Part shown: piece after piece, positions 30,062 to 40,370 of the stretch
Numbering within the stretch: the stretch's first letter is position 1
How the letters are laid out: every line of letters begins with the position of its first letter
DNA from: Cherax quadricarinatus
Lineage: Eukaryota; Arthropoda; Malacostraca; Decapoda; Parastacidae
DNA: 64,000 nt
Direction of reading: 5' to 3'
Assembly (NCBI RefSeq): GCF_038502225.1
Contig: NC_091323.1
Span: 23,434,345-23,498,344 of the forward strand
Made by a program: the position numbers and the translations under genes
The notes under the pieces: generated by a model
What the model was told of the DNA's origin: nothing
What the model saw: the letters and a program-made list of their open reading frames with translations, nothing else
The model's database searches: none

Positions 30062-32270
30062 GTACACTTTGTTCACCTTGCCTCGTGGTAGCATATACCC
30101 CAACTCCCAGTTCAGTTGGGAGCCTTCTCTTCCCAAGTGACAGTTCTAACACAGATGGAAGTGAAGAGGAATTATATAGTTTTAAACAGTTTGTGACCAA
30201 AAGGAACACTCAGGATATCATAATGCTGAAAACCTTCACGACCCTCAACCTTCCACCTCTGGTGCTGGTCTGTCTTGGTCACAGTTGTACCTCACCGTAA
30301 GCATAAGCTTATATTTTCCCATGGCCAAGCCTCAGATGTAAGTAATGGTGATGACACTAATGTGGACTCTGATGATGACCATTTGAGTAGTGACAGCGAG
30401 GAAGAACATTCACCATTGAAGCGTTGGTTTATACGACACCGCATGTGGTCTGGTAGTGTGCCATGTGCAATTCCAAGGGGACAGAGTACATCCTGTGGTC
30501 TTACACCATGAACAAACAGTGCAAGTGACAATGATGTGGCTACAATCGAGATGGACAGTAGACCACACGTGTCAGTAGGTGGTGGTACCATATGGGGTGC
30601 AGCACCAGCAACAGCTTAGGGTGGGAGCCACTGACTAAGCACGTCCATGACCCAAGGCATCATCAGCCAGCCCCCACACCACAACCAGCTGCTAATATTC
30701 AGTACCCATCAACAAACTGCATCTAGGATTGACAGCAAAATGCAAATTTTGTGCGTAGTCCCTATCAATTTGATGATAATCACAGTGGAATCCTGCCATC
30801 TTGTTCCCTTGGAAACACTGCAAGTGAAGTGAATCCTTTGAACTCTTCTTTGACAAGCCTCTGATGGAAATTGTCAGGGAAAGTAACAGGTACTTTGATT
30901 ATACAATGATTCCACTACAGTCACACCTACACAGGTGGAAGGAAACAACTGTGGTCAAGATGTATTTGATTTTTGCCACAATAATGCTTATGCTACACGT
31001 GTATAAGCATAGTATCACATCATACATGCCCACAGATCCCAGCCTTTGGCCCCTCAAAGTAGGTTACTTGATGCTAGTGAGGGGCTTTTGATCTAGGGAA
31101 TTGGATCTGTGCTCCAGTTCCCTGAATTGAGCCTGACTACCTTCCGCCCCCTTCCCTACATGCGCTGTATAATCTTACGGGTGTAGGCGCTCCCTCATGA
31201 TTATAATATCCCAGTCAACAGATTTCTCCTACTGTTACGCTTCTCTCACAAAACAAGGCCTGACAGTGTGTTTTTATGAATCTGAAACAGGAGTTCAGTA
31301 TGCATTTTTATCCGTTAAAGAATCTTCTTATTGAGTCGAATTTTGTTCAAAGGTAGATTGTCATTCAAGCAGTATACAGGTGCACCGAGCAAGAAGTATC
31401 TTGCTCGGTGCACCTGTATACTGGGTATCAAGTTTGTGCTTTGTGATTGTGACAGTGGTCTTGGATATTGTAAGTAAAGCATTGAGACATACCAGTAAGT
31501 TATTGGGTATGTCGGGTGATGTGAGAATGATGGAACCATATCTTGGTAAGGGTTGTACATTATATACTGATAACTGGTACATGAGCCATTTTTAGTGATA
31601 TTTTTGCAAATGAACATGAGACATCTGTGGTACAGTGCATTCAGATTGTAAGCATATGCCCAGGTTCAATGCAGGCACTCTTAGTGGCGATGTGCAAATG
31701 TTTGCTGCCAAGGGCATTATGGTGGCATGACAAACGAGATGTCACATGTCGACATCCATTCACTATAGCAAAATGAAGGAGAGTGGCAAGGTGGATAGTG
31801 ACCCATGAACCTATTCTAAAATCTGTGACTATGCTTGACCACACACTCATTATGCATTTAGTGGATAAACGTGACATGCAAATTGGGTTTGCAAGAGTTA
31901 TAAGTGGTACATGAAACTCTTCTTCCATCTCATGGACATTTCCATACTAAATGCATATAATATGTACCAAATGACCAATATGGTGAATTTTGTCATTAGA
32001 CAACTAATATTCAAGTACTAGGTCACAACACCTGCAATACAAAACTGCCCACGAACTGATTACCAAATACCCTCTTGTTTGAGGCGTCATGGTGATCATT
32101 TGATAATACAATTTTCTCCAAGAAGAAATGAGCTCAGAGGAGATGTTTTGTCTGTGCACATGCGTAAAAATGCCCACAAAAATGGAGACACTAGTTTTGT
32201 GTGAGTGTAAAACACCACTATACATGACACCATGTTTCAAAGAGTTCCATAGACTGCAACAATTCTAGAA
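30062..32270 (+). pseudogene. piggyBac transposase relic (DDE_Tnp_1_7 type)
   Basis: Pieces in changing frames read LLFPSDSSNTDGSEEELY, FFDKPLMEIVRESNRYFDYT, MYLIFATIMLMLHVYKHS, TSYMPTDP, then after SINE1 LIEWNFVQR-like, MSGDVRMMEPYLGKGCTLYT, DNWYMSHF and MVAWHDKRDV. Clusters like PYL-KG-TLYTDNWY and the W-D-R motif are signatures of piggyBac transposases. Stops and frameshifts are frequent and SINE1 interrupts it, so it is inactive. An exact inverted repeat lies near 31372-31424 (GTATACAGGTGCACCGAGCA and its complement). Confidence 0.85.
31050..31208 (+). mobile_element. SINE1 copy, diverged, in piggyBac transposase
   Basis: In + sense it starts CCCCTCAAAGTAGGTTACTT, continues GAGGGGCTTTTGATCTAGGG and ends GCGCTGTATAATCTTACGGG, a GGCGC variant, and GATTATAAT. 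Flanks share only ATCCCAG imperfectly, so the TSD has decayed or was short. It is older than the copies near 40-42 kb. Confidence 0.8.
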
Positions 32271-33001
32271 ACATGTCCAGTGACTATATGTGTAAACAAG
32301 TTATGTAAATATACTGATGACAGTCTTGCAGGCCACAGACAGACCGAACCTAATTACCCCCCATTCTCCCCTCCCCTATCCCATCCTCCCCATCCTCCCC
32401 TTTTTCCATTCCTCCTCCTCCTCCTCACCCCTCCCTTTTGCCCTTCCTCTTTTTAGCCTTCGTGATTTCTCCCACAGGCGCGCTAGTTCCTAGGTAGGGG
32501 AAAGGACACCGGGGTCGATCCCATTCCGTTGAGGTTTCTTGGCGGTGGCGTAGTTTGCCATGGAATCTGGATTGCCTAGGGATGTCCCGATCCCTCTCCG
32601 GTATCCCGGAGTAGCTTTGGGTGTCTTTTGGGCGACGGGTGTATCTCTGGAAGCCACCTTTCGGATTCCGGGGGTGGTGGCTGAAGGAGGTATGCTTTGT
32701 GGCGGATATCCGGCCGCCCTCTCTTTTGTCCACCGAGGTAGCTCGGCAGATGTGAGGTTGCTATCCCGGATTGCTGGTTTACTGGCATGAAGGGTAGGGT
32801 ATGGCACGGGTTCCATGCTGCATCTGCGCTACTAGCGGTGTCGAGTCCTCTTGGGCGCGGAGGGAGATTTCCGGCCCTTTCATTCCTCCTGGGAACTATT
32901 CCTCCCCGCTCCCCCCTTTTTTTATTCTTTTTTTTGTTTTTATTTTCTTTTCTTCTTTCTTTTTTTTTCTTAAAAACAAAAAGCAAAGGAGTAACCTAAC
33001 C

Positions 33002-34939
33002 ATGGCAGCCCTAGTCCATGAAACCACTACCCCCGGGCCCCTTCTTGATACCGCACCCCATTCTGACCCTGCCTTGTGTTTAGACCACTCTTCGGACACT
33101 CCTGATGCCCCTGTACCTCTTGCTGGTGCTGTTTCCTCACCCGCTTCAGGTACCGGGGCTTCGACTGACTCCTTCGATTTGTCTGAACTCCGCTCTCCTT
33201 TGACTATGCTTCCGGCTTCTCCCTCTACGGTACGGCAATTTTCGAATCGCCCACCCATTTCATGCCGGACCAACTCCGGTCCTACTCCTAAACGCCAACG
33301 TCAATCTCCTGATGATGCTCCGTCGTTACCTTCCCATTCTACTCGGAAACGACCGACACGTCAAGCACTCCCTCTCCACGCTCAGTTTCGGACCACACAA
33401 TGGACTAAATTCTTTACTTTAAGACCAACTTCTTCTTCTGCCTACCTTTCTGACCATAGTATTGCCAAAGCGCTCCTGCGTCATGTTGGCAGAGATATTT
33501 CATTTCACGCTCTCAAGAGCGGTACGCGCATCGTCACTGTCCAGAATGCTACCCAAGCTCATGATCTTTCTCTCCTTTCGAATATCGATACTACTCCTAT
33601 CACTATTGAAAAACATCTTTCTCTCAATTCTTGTAGTGGTACTGTCATTCTGCCCCATACCATAGTCCAACAGAATTTCCAGTCATGTGGCAATGACATT
33701 TTTGAACAGCTGGAACTCCAGGATCTCCCAATCCTCAAAGTAGACACTTATGTCCTTCCTGCCCGGGGGCGGAGACGTTACCCTTGCAATGTGGCTCGTT
33801 TAACTTTTGACAGCCGAGAACTCCCGTCCTCTGTATATGTCGCGGGACATCGGTTACAAGTTCGAAAGGTGATACCTACACCGCAACAATGTAGAAATTG
33901 CTGGCGTTTTGGTCACCCAGCGAAATATTGCAGATCTATGGCCGAATGCCCAGTCTGTGGTGCCGACAACCATTCTAATACATCTTGCAGTCAACCTCCA
34001 TCTTGCCTTAATTGTAATGAAGCTCACCCTTCGTACTCCCGCCGTTGCCAGGTCTACTTAAATGAACGTGAAATCCGTTGCCTCAAAGAGGCAGAAGGTC
34101 TCCCTTATGCTATGGCAGTTACTCATCTCCGCCTCCAAGGGAGACTACCCCGTGTTTCTTATTCTCGTGTTTCCAAACATCCCCCCACTTCTGGGGTCCC
34201 ATCTTCTGCAGCCTCCTCTGTTGTTACCCCTCCCATAGCCATTACGGCATCTAATCCTTTTGCTGTCCTTGGCTCTGACGTCCCGACTACAACTCAGTCT
34301 GTTCTCACATCTTCGCGTCCTTCCTCACAAGCCCCAGTATCGACAAGACCTCGTACGACACCTAATACCAATCGCCCCTCTACTCAGAAGTCCAAAAAAT
34401 CCACATTGCTCAAATCTTCTTTGCCCCTTCCTTCCCTTCTTCCACCTCCACACGTTACCTTTCCAGTCTCTGTACGTAGTTCTTCCCCTCTCTCTGGCTC
34501 TATTACAAGTGTGGAGATTCACCCTCCTCCTCCTCGTACTATGCCTTCCACCCCCGTCCCCTCCCAAGTTTCTCCCTCTTCTGTCACCTCCCAGGTTTCT
34601 ACCTCTTCTGTCCCCCCCCACACTTCATCTCCAGTCCCTTACACTTTTCCCTCCCCCTCTACTTTGGTACAGTCCATTACTGTCCCAATCTTTACTCACC
34701 CTCCTCCTCCTATCTCCAATATGGTTTCCCATACATCTTTGAATTCAGAAACACTTGAAGCCATTTCAGAATATATTGCAGAGACTAAACCTTCAATGGA
34801 CACTGATTCACTTCCTGTTCCTTCTCTTCCCTCTCCTCCATCTTCACAACCCCATTCTTCGCAACGCTCCGTTCCTTCGCTACTTGAACATCTTCCAATG
34901 CCACCACACGTTGACTTTTCTAACCCCTCTAGTCCGTAG
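33002..34939 (+). CDS. I-like LINE ORF1 (gag-like, CCHC zinc knuckles)
   Basis: I chose the ATG at 33002 (ACCATGGCA, good Kozak context), giving 645 residues. The same frame is open from 32801, but that upstream part lies in the T-rich leader. The N-terminal third is Ser/Thr/Pro-rich. A conserved centre holds three zinc knuckles: CRNCWRFGHPAKYC, CPVCGADNHSNTSC and CLNCNEAHPSYSRRC. The C-terminal part is a low-complexity Pro/Ser/Val region. ORF1 proteins of this type bind the element RNA and form the RNP. It precedes ORF2 by 44 nt in the next frame, so ORF2 is probably made by reinitiation or stop-start. Confidence 0.9.
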   Translation: MAALVHETTTPGPLLDTAPHSDPALCLDHSSDTPDAPVPLAGAVSSPASGTGASTDSFDLSELRSPLTMLPASPSTVRQFSNRPPISCRTNSGPTPKRQRQSPDDAPSLPSHSTRKRPTRQALPLHAQFRTTQWTKFFTLRPTSSSAYLSDHSIAKALLRHVGRDISFHALKSGTRIVTVQNATQAHDLSLLSNIDTTPITIEKHLSLNSCSGTVILPHTIVQQNFQSCGNDIFEQLELQDLPILKVDTYVLPARGRRRYPCNVARLTFDSRELPSSVYVAGHRLQVRKVIPTPQQCRNCWRFGHPAKYCRSMAECPVCGADNHSNTSCSQPPSCLNCNEAHPSYSRRCQVYLNEREIRCLKEAEGLPYAMAVTHLRLQGRLPRVSYSRVSKHPPTSGVPSSAASSVVTPPIAITASNPFAVLGSDVPTTTQSVLTSSRPSSQAPVSTRPRTTPNTNRPSTQKSKKSTLLKSSLPLPSLLPPPHVTFPVSVRSSSPLSGSITSVEIHPPPPRTMPSTPVPSQVSPSSVTSQVSTSSVPPHTSSPVPYTFPSPSTLVQSITVPIFTHPPPPISNMVSHTSLNSETLEAISEYIAETKPSMDTDSLPVPSLPSPPSSQPHSSQRSVPSLLEHLPMPPHVDFSNPSSP

Positions 34940-34983
34940 GTGCCTTTACCTACAGATTCCTGATATTTTCCTCATCGCCAATC

Positions 34984-37900
34984 ATGGCCTATTTACAGTG
35001 GAATATCCGCGGCCTCAGGGGTAATCGGGGTGAGCTTCAGATGTTGCTTTCCAGGTTTTCCCCTGTTGGTGCTTGCTTACAAGAACCAAAATTACACTCG
35101 GCTGTTTTCCAACCTATCTCAGGCTATAATTTATTGTATTCTTCGGATCCTTTCTCAGATGGGACCTTTAATGAAAGTGCCCTTCTTCTACGCAATGATA
35201 TTCCGTACTGTCAACTATTTGTCCATACCTCGCTGCATTACACTGCAGCCCGTATCCACTTGAATAAGTGGTTTACAATATGTTCTTTATATCTCTCTCC
35301 TTCTCGAGCATTTTCTATCCCAGACTTTGCCTTTCTTGTTTCATCCTTACCACCACCACTTCTGTTACTTGGTGATTTTAATGCCCACCATTTCCTCTGG
35401 GGGGGGTCTCATTGTGACTCACGTGGCATTCAGTTGGAGGCTTTTCTTGCCTCTCACCCCCTCCATGTTTTAAATACGGGTACTCCCACCCATTTTGATC
35501 CTCGTACTCATACTCTCTCTTGCATCGATCTATCAGTCTGCTCTTCCTCCAATGCACTAGACTTCACCTGGTCTGTTCTACCAGACTTACATGACAGCGA
35601 TCATTTTCCGATCATTCTTACTTCTCCTTCCTATTCACCACCTTCCCGTAGCCCTCGCTGGCAATTTGATCGGGCAAATTGGGATCTTTACTCACACCTC
35701 ACTGCTTTTAGTGAGGTTCCTTCTTCATCCTCCATTGATGAGCTCCTACACATCTTCTCGACATCAGTTTATACCGCAGCTTCTCATTCTATACCCCAAA
35801 CCTCAGGCAGGCATTCTCAGAAGTGCGTGCCTTGGTGGTCTCCTGCTTGTGCTCGTGCAGTACGTTTGAAACGTGCTGCATGGGGCAGGTACCGGTACAA
35901 TAGAACCGCTGAGAGACTTGTTGATTTTAAGCAGAAGCGTGCGATCGCTCGCCATGTCATCCGTGAAGCTAAACGCACTTGTTGGCGAGACTATGTTTCC
36001 ACCATCACCTCTGCTTCTTCTATGAGTGCAGTCTGGAAAAAAGTGAGGAAATTGAGTGGTAAATACTCTCCTGACCCGGCTCCTGTTCTACGGGTCACTG
36101 GTGTTGATATAGCAAACCCTCTCGACGTTGCCATTGAACTTGGCACACATCTGGTCCGTATTTCCCGAGGGCTCCATCTATGCCCCTCGTTTCTTTCCTC
36201 AAAGTCTGCCAGAGAGTTAGTACCCTTGGACTTTTCTTCTCTCGGAGAAGAACAGTATAATGTGCCTTTTACACTTCAAGAACTGGAGGCAACGCTCTCA
36301 GCTTGCCGATCATCGGCAGCTGGGCCTGATGACATTCATATTCGTATGTTACAACATTTACATCGGTCAGCCCTTGTAGTCCTCTTACACCTCTTCAATC
36401 TTATTTGGGCACAAGGAGTTCTTCCCCAGCTGTGGAAATCTGCCATTGTTCTCCCTTTCCGCAAACCGGGTACTACAGGACATGATGCCTCCCACTATCG
36501 CCCCATCGCTCTTACAAGTGCAGTTTGCAAAGTGATGGAACGTCTCGTAAATCGACGTTTAATGTGGTATTTAGAGACTCACAACAGTCTCTCCGCTAGT
36601 CAATATGGCTTTCGTAAGGGTCGTTCTACCATAGACCCCTTACTACGCTTGGATACGTATGTTCGTAATGCCTTTGCGAATAATCACTCAGTTATTGCCA
36701 TATTTTTTGACCTTGAGAAGGCATATGACACAACTTGGAGGTATAATATTTTGGCCCAGGCCCATTCCTTAGGCCTCCGAGGCAATCTACCATCCTTCCT
36801 TAAGAACTTTTTAACTGACAGACATTTCCGTGTTCGAGTCAATAATGTTCTTTCCCCGGACTTCGTCCAAGCTGAAGGTGTCCCTCAGGGATGTGTTCTA
36901 AGCACAACACTTTTTCTCCTTGCTATAAATGATTTGGCCTCTGTTCTTCCACCCAATATTTGGTCATCACTCTATGTTGATGACTTCGCTATTGCTTGTG
37001 CAGGCGCTGACTGTCACCTTATTGCAGTTTCTCTCCAGCATGCGGTCGACCGTGTTTCCACTTGGGCCACCACACATGGGTTTAAATTTTCAAGTACCAA
37101 AACTCACCAAATTACTTTCACTAGACGCTCTGTTATCTCCGATCATCCTTTGTATCTCTATGGCTCCCGTATCCCCGAACGTGATACAGTCAGGTTTCTA
37201 GGCCTTCTCTTTGACCGTCGGTTAACCTGGAAACCTCACATTACCTCTCTGAAGGCAACTTGTCACAGCCGGCTAAACCTTCTTAAAACCCTTGCTCATC
37301 TTTCCTGGGGAGCTGATTGTCGAACTCTGCTTCGCCTACATTCAGCCCTCGTTTTATCGAAACTCGATTATGGTGACCAGATTTATTCCGCGGCCTCTCC
37401 TGCTACTCTCTCTAGCCTTTACTCTATCCATCACCAAGGCTTACGTTTGTGCCTTGGTGCTTTTCGCTCTTCCCCTGTTGAGAGCCTCTATACAGAAGCA
37501 AATGTTCCATCCTTGTCTGATCGCCGTGATGCCCATTGCCTTCGTTACTATGTACGCTCTCACGATCTACACAATCCTTCCATTTATAGAATGGTCACCG
37601 ATATTAGTAGACATTCTTTATTCGTTCGCCGCCCCTGTTTGCTCCGTCCCTTTTCTCTTCGCCTACTTTCACTCTTGTCTTCCCTTCAGTTACCACCTTT
37701 ATATGTTCATGTAGCATCTCACTTTTCCCTACCCCCCTGGGAAGTTCCAGCTGTTCGGGTCTGTTCTTTCTCACTCCCTTGCTCGAAAGCTCAACTGCCT
37801 ACGGTGGCTTCCCGCTCTCTTTTTCTTGATCACTTCCACTCTCATTCTCATGCCACCGCTGTGTACACAGATGGCTCTAAGTCTTCAGACGGCGTCGGAT

Positions 37901-38685
37901 TCGCAGCAGTGTTTCCGGACAGCGTCGTACGAGGGCATTTACTATCTTCAGCTAGCATTTTTACTGCTGAACTGTATGCCATTCTTGCAGCACTTATTCG
38001 TATCGCATCTATGCCTGTGTCATCATTTGTAGTAGTCTCAGACTCCCTTAGTGCTCTACAGGCTATACGAAAATTTGATACATCTCATCCCCTAGTTCTC
38101 CGTATCCAACTTTGGCTACGCCGTATCTCTACCAAACATAAAGATATTGTTTTTTGTTGGGTCCCTGGTCATGTCGACGTACAGGGCAATGAACAGGCAG
38201 ACACTGCTGCGCGGTCAGCAGTATATGACCTACCAATTTCCTATCGAGGTGTTCCATTTCTGGACTATTTTGCTGCAATAGCTACCCACCTTCGCACCCG
38301 TTGGCAACAACGTTGGTCAACTCTGCTCGGTAACAAACTTCATTCTATTAAACCGAGCATAGGTTACTGGCCGTCTTCTTGTCATCAGTGCCGAGGTTGG
38401 GAGACCACTCTCTCCCGCCTTCGCATTGGCCACACTCGTCTTACTCATGGGTATCTCATGGAGAGGCACCCTGTTCCTCTCTGTGAGCAGTGTCAAGTTC
38501 CAGTATCGATTAGCCACATTCTGTTAGACTGCCCTCTCTATCAACGAGCACGCAGAATTTACCTCCAACGTCGTCTTCGTTCTCCTACTCTCTCTTTACC
38601 TTCCCTTCTTGCTGATGGACCCTCCTTTAATCCTGACTCTCTCATTGACTTCTTGACAACGACTGATTTACTCCACAAACTCTGA
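34984..38685 (+). CDS. I-like LINE ORF2: APE endonuclease, reverse transcriptase, RNase H
   Basis: An intact 1,233-residue protein from ATG 34984. APE endonuclease: QWNIRGLRGN (5-14), LQEPKL (32-37), LLLLGDFNAHH (126-136), SCIDLSV (~179-185), DSDHFPI (204-210). RT: HYRPIALTSAVCKVMERLVN (504-523), QYGFRKGRST (540-549), FFDLEKAYDTTW (574-585), AEGVPQGCVLSTTLF (630-644) and catalytic YVDD (664-667). RNase H: AVYTDGSKSSDGVG (~957-970), TAELYAILAAL, VVSDSLSALQ and GHVDVQGNEQADTAAR (~1060-1075). A C-terminal CCHC-like motif reads CEQCQVPVSISHILLDC (~1166-1182). All catalytic residues look present. The protein would nick DNA and prime reverse transcription on the GCGCT-stem tail. Confidence 0.93.
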   Translation: MAYLQWNIRGLRGNRGELQMLLSRFSPVGACLQEPKLHSAVFQPISGYNLLYSSDPFSDGTFNESALLLRNDIPYCQLFVHTSLHYTAARIHLNKWFTICSLYLSPSRAFSIPDFAFLVSSLPPPLLLLGDFNAHHFLWGGSHCDSRGIQLEAFLASHPLHVLNTGTPTHFDPRTHTLSCIDLSVCSSSNALDFTWSVLPDLHDSDHFPIILTSPSYSPPSRSPRWQFDRANWDLYSHLTAFSEVPSSSSIDELLHIFSTSVYTAASHSIPQTSGRHSQKCVPWWSPACARAVRLKRAAWGRYRYNRTAERLVDFKQKRAIARHVIREAKRTCWRDYVSTITSASSMSAVWKKVRKLSGKYSPDPAPVLRVTGVDIANPLDVAIELGTHLVRISRGLHLCPSFLSSKSARELVPLDFSSLGEEQYNVPFTLQELEATLSACRSSAAGPDDIHIRMLQHLHRSALVVLLHLFNLIWAQGVLPQLWKSAIVLPFRKPGTTGHDASHYRPIALTSAVCKVMERLVNRRLMWYLETHNSLSASQYGFRKGRSTIDPLLRLDTYVRNAFANNHSVIAIFFDLEKAYDTTWRYNILAQAHSLGLRGNLPSFLKNFLTDRHFRVRVNNVLSPDFVQAEGVPQGCVLSTTLFLLAINDLASVLPPNIWSSLYVDDFAIACAGADCHLIAVSLQHAVDRVSTWATTHGFKFSSTKTHQITFTRRSVISDHPLYLYGSRIPERDTVRFLGLLFDRRLTWKPHITSLKATCHSRLNLLKTLAHLSWGADCRTLLRLHSALVLSKLDYGDQIYSAASPATLSSLYSIHHQGLRLCLGAFRSSPVESLYTEANVPSLSDRRDAHCLRYYVRSHDLHNPSIYRMVTDISRHSLFVRRPCLLRPFSLRLLSLLSSLQLPPLYVHVASHFSLPPWEVPAVRVCSFSLPCSKAQLPTVASRSLFLDHFHSHSHATAVYTDGSKSSDGVGFAAVFPDSVVRGHLLSSASIFTAELYAILAALIRIASMPVSSFVVVSDSLSALQAIRKFDTSHPLVLRIQLWLRRISTKHKDIVFCWVPGHVDVQGNEQADTAARSAVYDLPISYRGVPFLDYFAAIATHLRTRWQQRWSTLLGNKLHSIKPSIGYWPSSCHQCRGWETTLSRLRIGHTRLTHGYLMERHPVPLCEQCQVPVSISHILLDCPLYQRARRIYLQRRLRSPTLSLPSLLADGPSFNPDSLIDFLTTTDLLHKL

Positions 38686-38837
38686 TGATACTTTTCGCAC
38701 TCCCTTCAGCCCTTTCTGGTTCAGTCTCTTGCTGCCCTTTACCCTTTCACCATCCACTGCCCCGCTGTTATCCGTAACCTGTTGCTCATCCATCTCCCTT
38801 TTGCCACCTGATGCCCTCGCTTCCTTCCTGCCCTGCA

Positions 38838-38890
38838 GCGCTGTATAGTCCTTGTGGCTTAGCGCTTCTTTTTGATTATAATAATAATAA
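38838..38890 (+). promoter_or_regulatory. I-like LINE 3' tail: stem-loop plus GATTATAATAA repeat
   Basis: GCGCT at 38838-38842 and AGCGC at 38861-38865 can pair as a 5-bp stem with an 18-base loop. A T-rich run and GATTATAATAATAATAA follow. The same module ends SINE1, and on its own it makes up the micro-insertions at 39588, 39741 and 42936. A role as the RT recognition site is inferred from that distribution. Confidence 0.65.
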
Positions 38891-38959
38891 TGCAGGCCAC
38901 AGAAGTTGCTGGAGAAATAATAGAAAAACAATGTGCCTGTAGGTAAGTACTGATGGGAA

Positions 38960-39198
38960 TTTTTTTTTTTTTCAACAAGTCAGCCGTCTCCCACCGAGGC
39001 AGGGTGACCCAAAAAAGAAAGAAAATCCCCCAAAAGAAAATACTTTCATCATTCAACACACTCGCACATTATCACTGTTTTTGCAGAGGTGCTCAGAATA
39101 CAACAGTTTAGAAGCATACACATATAAAGATACACAGCATATCTCTCCAAACTGCCAATATCCCAAACCCCTCCTTTAAAGTGCAGGCATTGTACTTT
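38960..39198 (-). mobile_element. RTE-like LINE 3' UTR fragment (different subfamily)
   Basis: On the minus strand it reads AAAGTGCAATGCCTGCACTTTA-like leader sequence, then TTTTTTGGGTCACCCTGCCT and CGGTGGGAGACGGCTGACTT, followed by T/A runs. This matches the RTE-like 3' UTR layout at 23042-23212 but is clearly diverged. It sits within the piggyBac right part. Confidence 0.65.
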
Positions 39199-39307
39199 GT
39201 TTTATTACCTTCATAAAAATAAAATATTTAAATCTCTAATTTTTTTTTGTATTCTTGGACACTGAGAGCAATTCTCAGATCAGGGGTCTGGAGAATGAAA
39301 GGGTTAA

Positions 39308-39574
39308 CATGTATTCATTAATGATAAAATTTGATAATTACACAGTGACAAAAGTTTTAGGAAGCCATTATTTATCAAAATCAAGGATCCAGTATCATAT
39401 CACTCTAGCTGGAATTGCAAGATATGAGTTAACCATCATTATATAAATGTTGCCCAACAGTGTTACCTGCCTTGAACTTGGTTGATTTTCATCCTCTTGA
39501 CACATGTGCAACCTCATTATGTTCTAAACACTACCACATTCAGTGCAGATTCATTCTTAAAAAAACTGCCTAGC
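39308..39574. other. Unassigned spacer
   Basis: AT-rich DNA right of the piggyBac TTAA. I recognise no gene or repeat. Confidence 0.4.
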
Positions 39575-39587
39575 TATTCTGCTGTTT

Positions 39588-39636
39588 GCTGTATAGCCCT
39601 TGTGGCTTAGCACTTCTTTTTTTATTATAATAATAA
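39588..39636 (+). mobile_element. 49-bp micro-insertion of I-like LINE tail, perfect 13-bp TSD
   Basis: TATTCTGCTGTTT flanks it at 39575-39587 and 39637-39649. The insert starts GCTGTATAGCCCTTGTGGCT, then TAGCACTTC, a T run and ATTATAATAATAA. It consists only of the terminal module of the LINE at 32340-38890. Confidence 0.9.
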
Positions 39637-39740
39637 TATTCTGCTGTTTAGTGTTGTACAACTCATTCGGATTTGGCACTTATGAATGTAAATTAAGAAT
39701 GTCAGCACTAGCACTGTAAAGCTATTATCTATATTCTATA

Positions 39741-39778
39741 TTATTATTACAACAATCAAAAAGAAGTGCTAAGACACA
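39741..39778 (-). mobile_element. 38-bp micro-insertion of I-like LINE tail, perfect 12-bp TSD
   Basis: CTATATTCTATA flanks it at 39729-39740 and 39779-39790. On the minus strand the insert reads TGTGTCTTAGCACTTCTTTT, then TGATTGTTGTAATAATAA. It is the last 38 nt of the LINE tail, truncated past the 5' arm of the stem. Confidence 0.85.
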
Positions 39779-40060
39779 CTATATTCTATAGATATAGCTA
39801 CCAGGTAAGGGTACTTTAAAGGTAATCCTTCAGGGTTAACTAAGAATTTACATGTGTTGTGTACCAATTGAATAAAGAAATGTCATTGTACTTATAATTT
39901 AGTGAAATTGAGCAGAAAGGTGAAAATACTATATAGTTACATATGTAGAAATGTCAAGAGTAGTATGACCTACATAGGTTTAGTACATTTTGTAAAAATT
40001 TGTTTTTGTTGCTTCAGTGACAAGGCATGATTTGTGCTACCTTTATCATAAAAAAAAAAG

Positions 40061-40096
40061 ACCCTTGTAGATTTAGCACTTTTTTTATTATAATAA
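40061..40096 (+). repeat. LINE-tail-like fragment without clear TSD
   Basis: CCCTTGTAGATTTAGCACTT, a T run and ATTATAATAA resemble the LINE tail. The flanks (TTTATCATAAAA and TTTATAAAAG) match only partly, so mobilisation is not demonstrated. Confidence 0.5.
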
Positions 40097-40204
40097 TTTA
40101 TAAAAGTAACATGGAATATGCCGTTATGAAATGGTCTTGGAAAGTAAAAACACTGAAGTAGCTGATGTGAGGCTTGCATCATATAATAGTATTGTAAAGG
40201 TAAT

Positions 40205-40370
40205 TATTATTATAATCAAGGGGGAAGCGCTAAACCCGGAGGATTATACAGCGCCTGTGGGGGGGGAAGGATGTGGAAGGCATTCAGGCTTAATTCGGGG
40301 AACTGGAGCACAGATCCAATTCCCTAAATCAAGAGCCCCTCACCAACATCAAGGAACCTTCCTTGAGGGG
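40205..40370 (-). mobile_element. SINE1 copy, 166 bp, perfect 14-bp TSD
   Basis: ATTGTAAAGGTAAT flanks it at 40191-40204 and 40371-40384. It is the cleanest copy. Minus-strand sense runs from CCCCTCAAGGAAGGTTCC to GCGCTGTATAATCCTCCGGG, TTTAGCGCTT and CCCCCTTGATTATAATAATA. Confidence 0.93.

Larger units (their letters stand above)
32340..38890 (+). mobile_element. Complete I-like LINE, 6.55 kb, perfect 13-bp TSD
   Basis: TGCAGGCCACAGA flanks it exactly at 32327-32339 and 38891-38903. The layout is a ~660-bp C/T-rich 5' UTR, ORF1 (33002-34939), a 44-bp gap, ORF2 (34984-38685) and a ~200-bp 3' UTR. The 3' UTR ends with GCGCTGTATAGTCC...CTTAGCGC, then TTGATTATAATAATAATAA. A TAA-repeat tail, APE + RT + RNase H and a gag-like ORF1 fit the I clade (inference). 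Both ORFs are open and the TSD is unmutated, so the insertion is recent and the element may be a source copy. Confidence 0.92.
29874..39303 (+). mobile_element. Degenerate piggyBac transposon carrying nested SINE1, I-like LINE and RTE fragment
   Basis: TTAA flanks both ends (29870-29873 and 39304-39307). The ends are inverted: CCCTTTCATTATCC on the left and GGAGAATGAAAGGG on the right. Without the LINE (32340-38890), SINE1 (31050-31208) and RTE fragment (38960-39198), about 2.5 kb remains, a normal piggyBac size. Its right part (CAGGCCACA, CTTGGACACTG) parallels 13535-13848. Confidence 0.85.

Noticed and set aside
31372..31424. Perfect inverted repeat GTATACAGGTGCACCGAGCA as a terminator or attachment site
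   Set aside because: It lies inside the piggyBac transposase relic where intact relatives have coding sequence. It is more simply a local inverted duplication, and terminators of bacterial type do not apply here.
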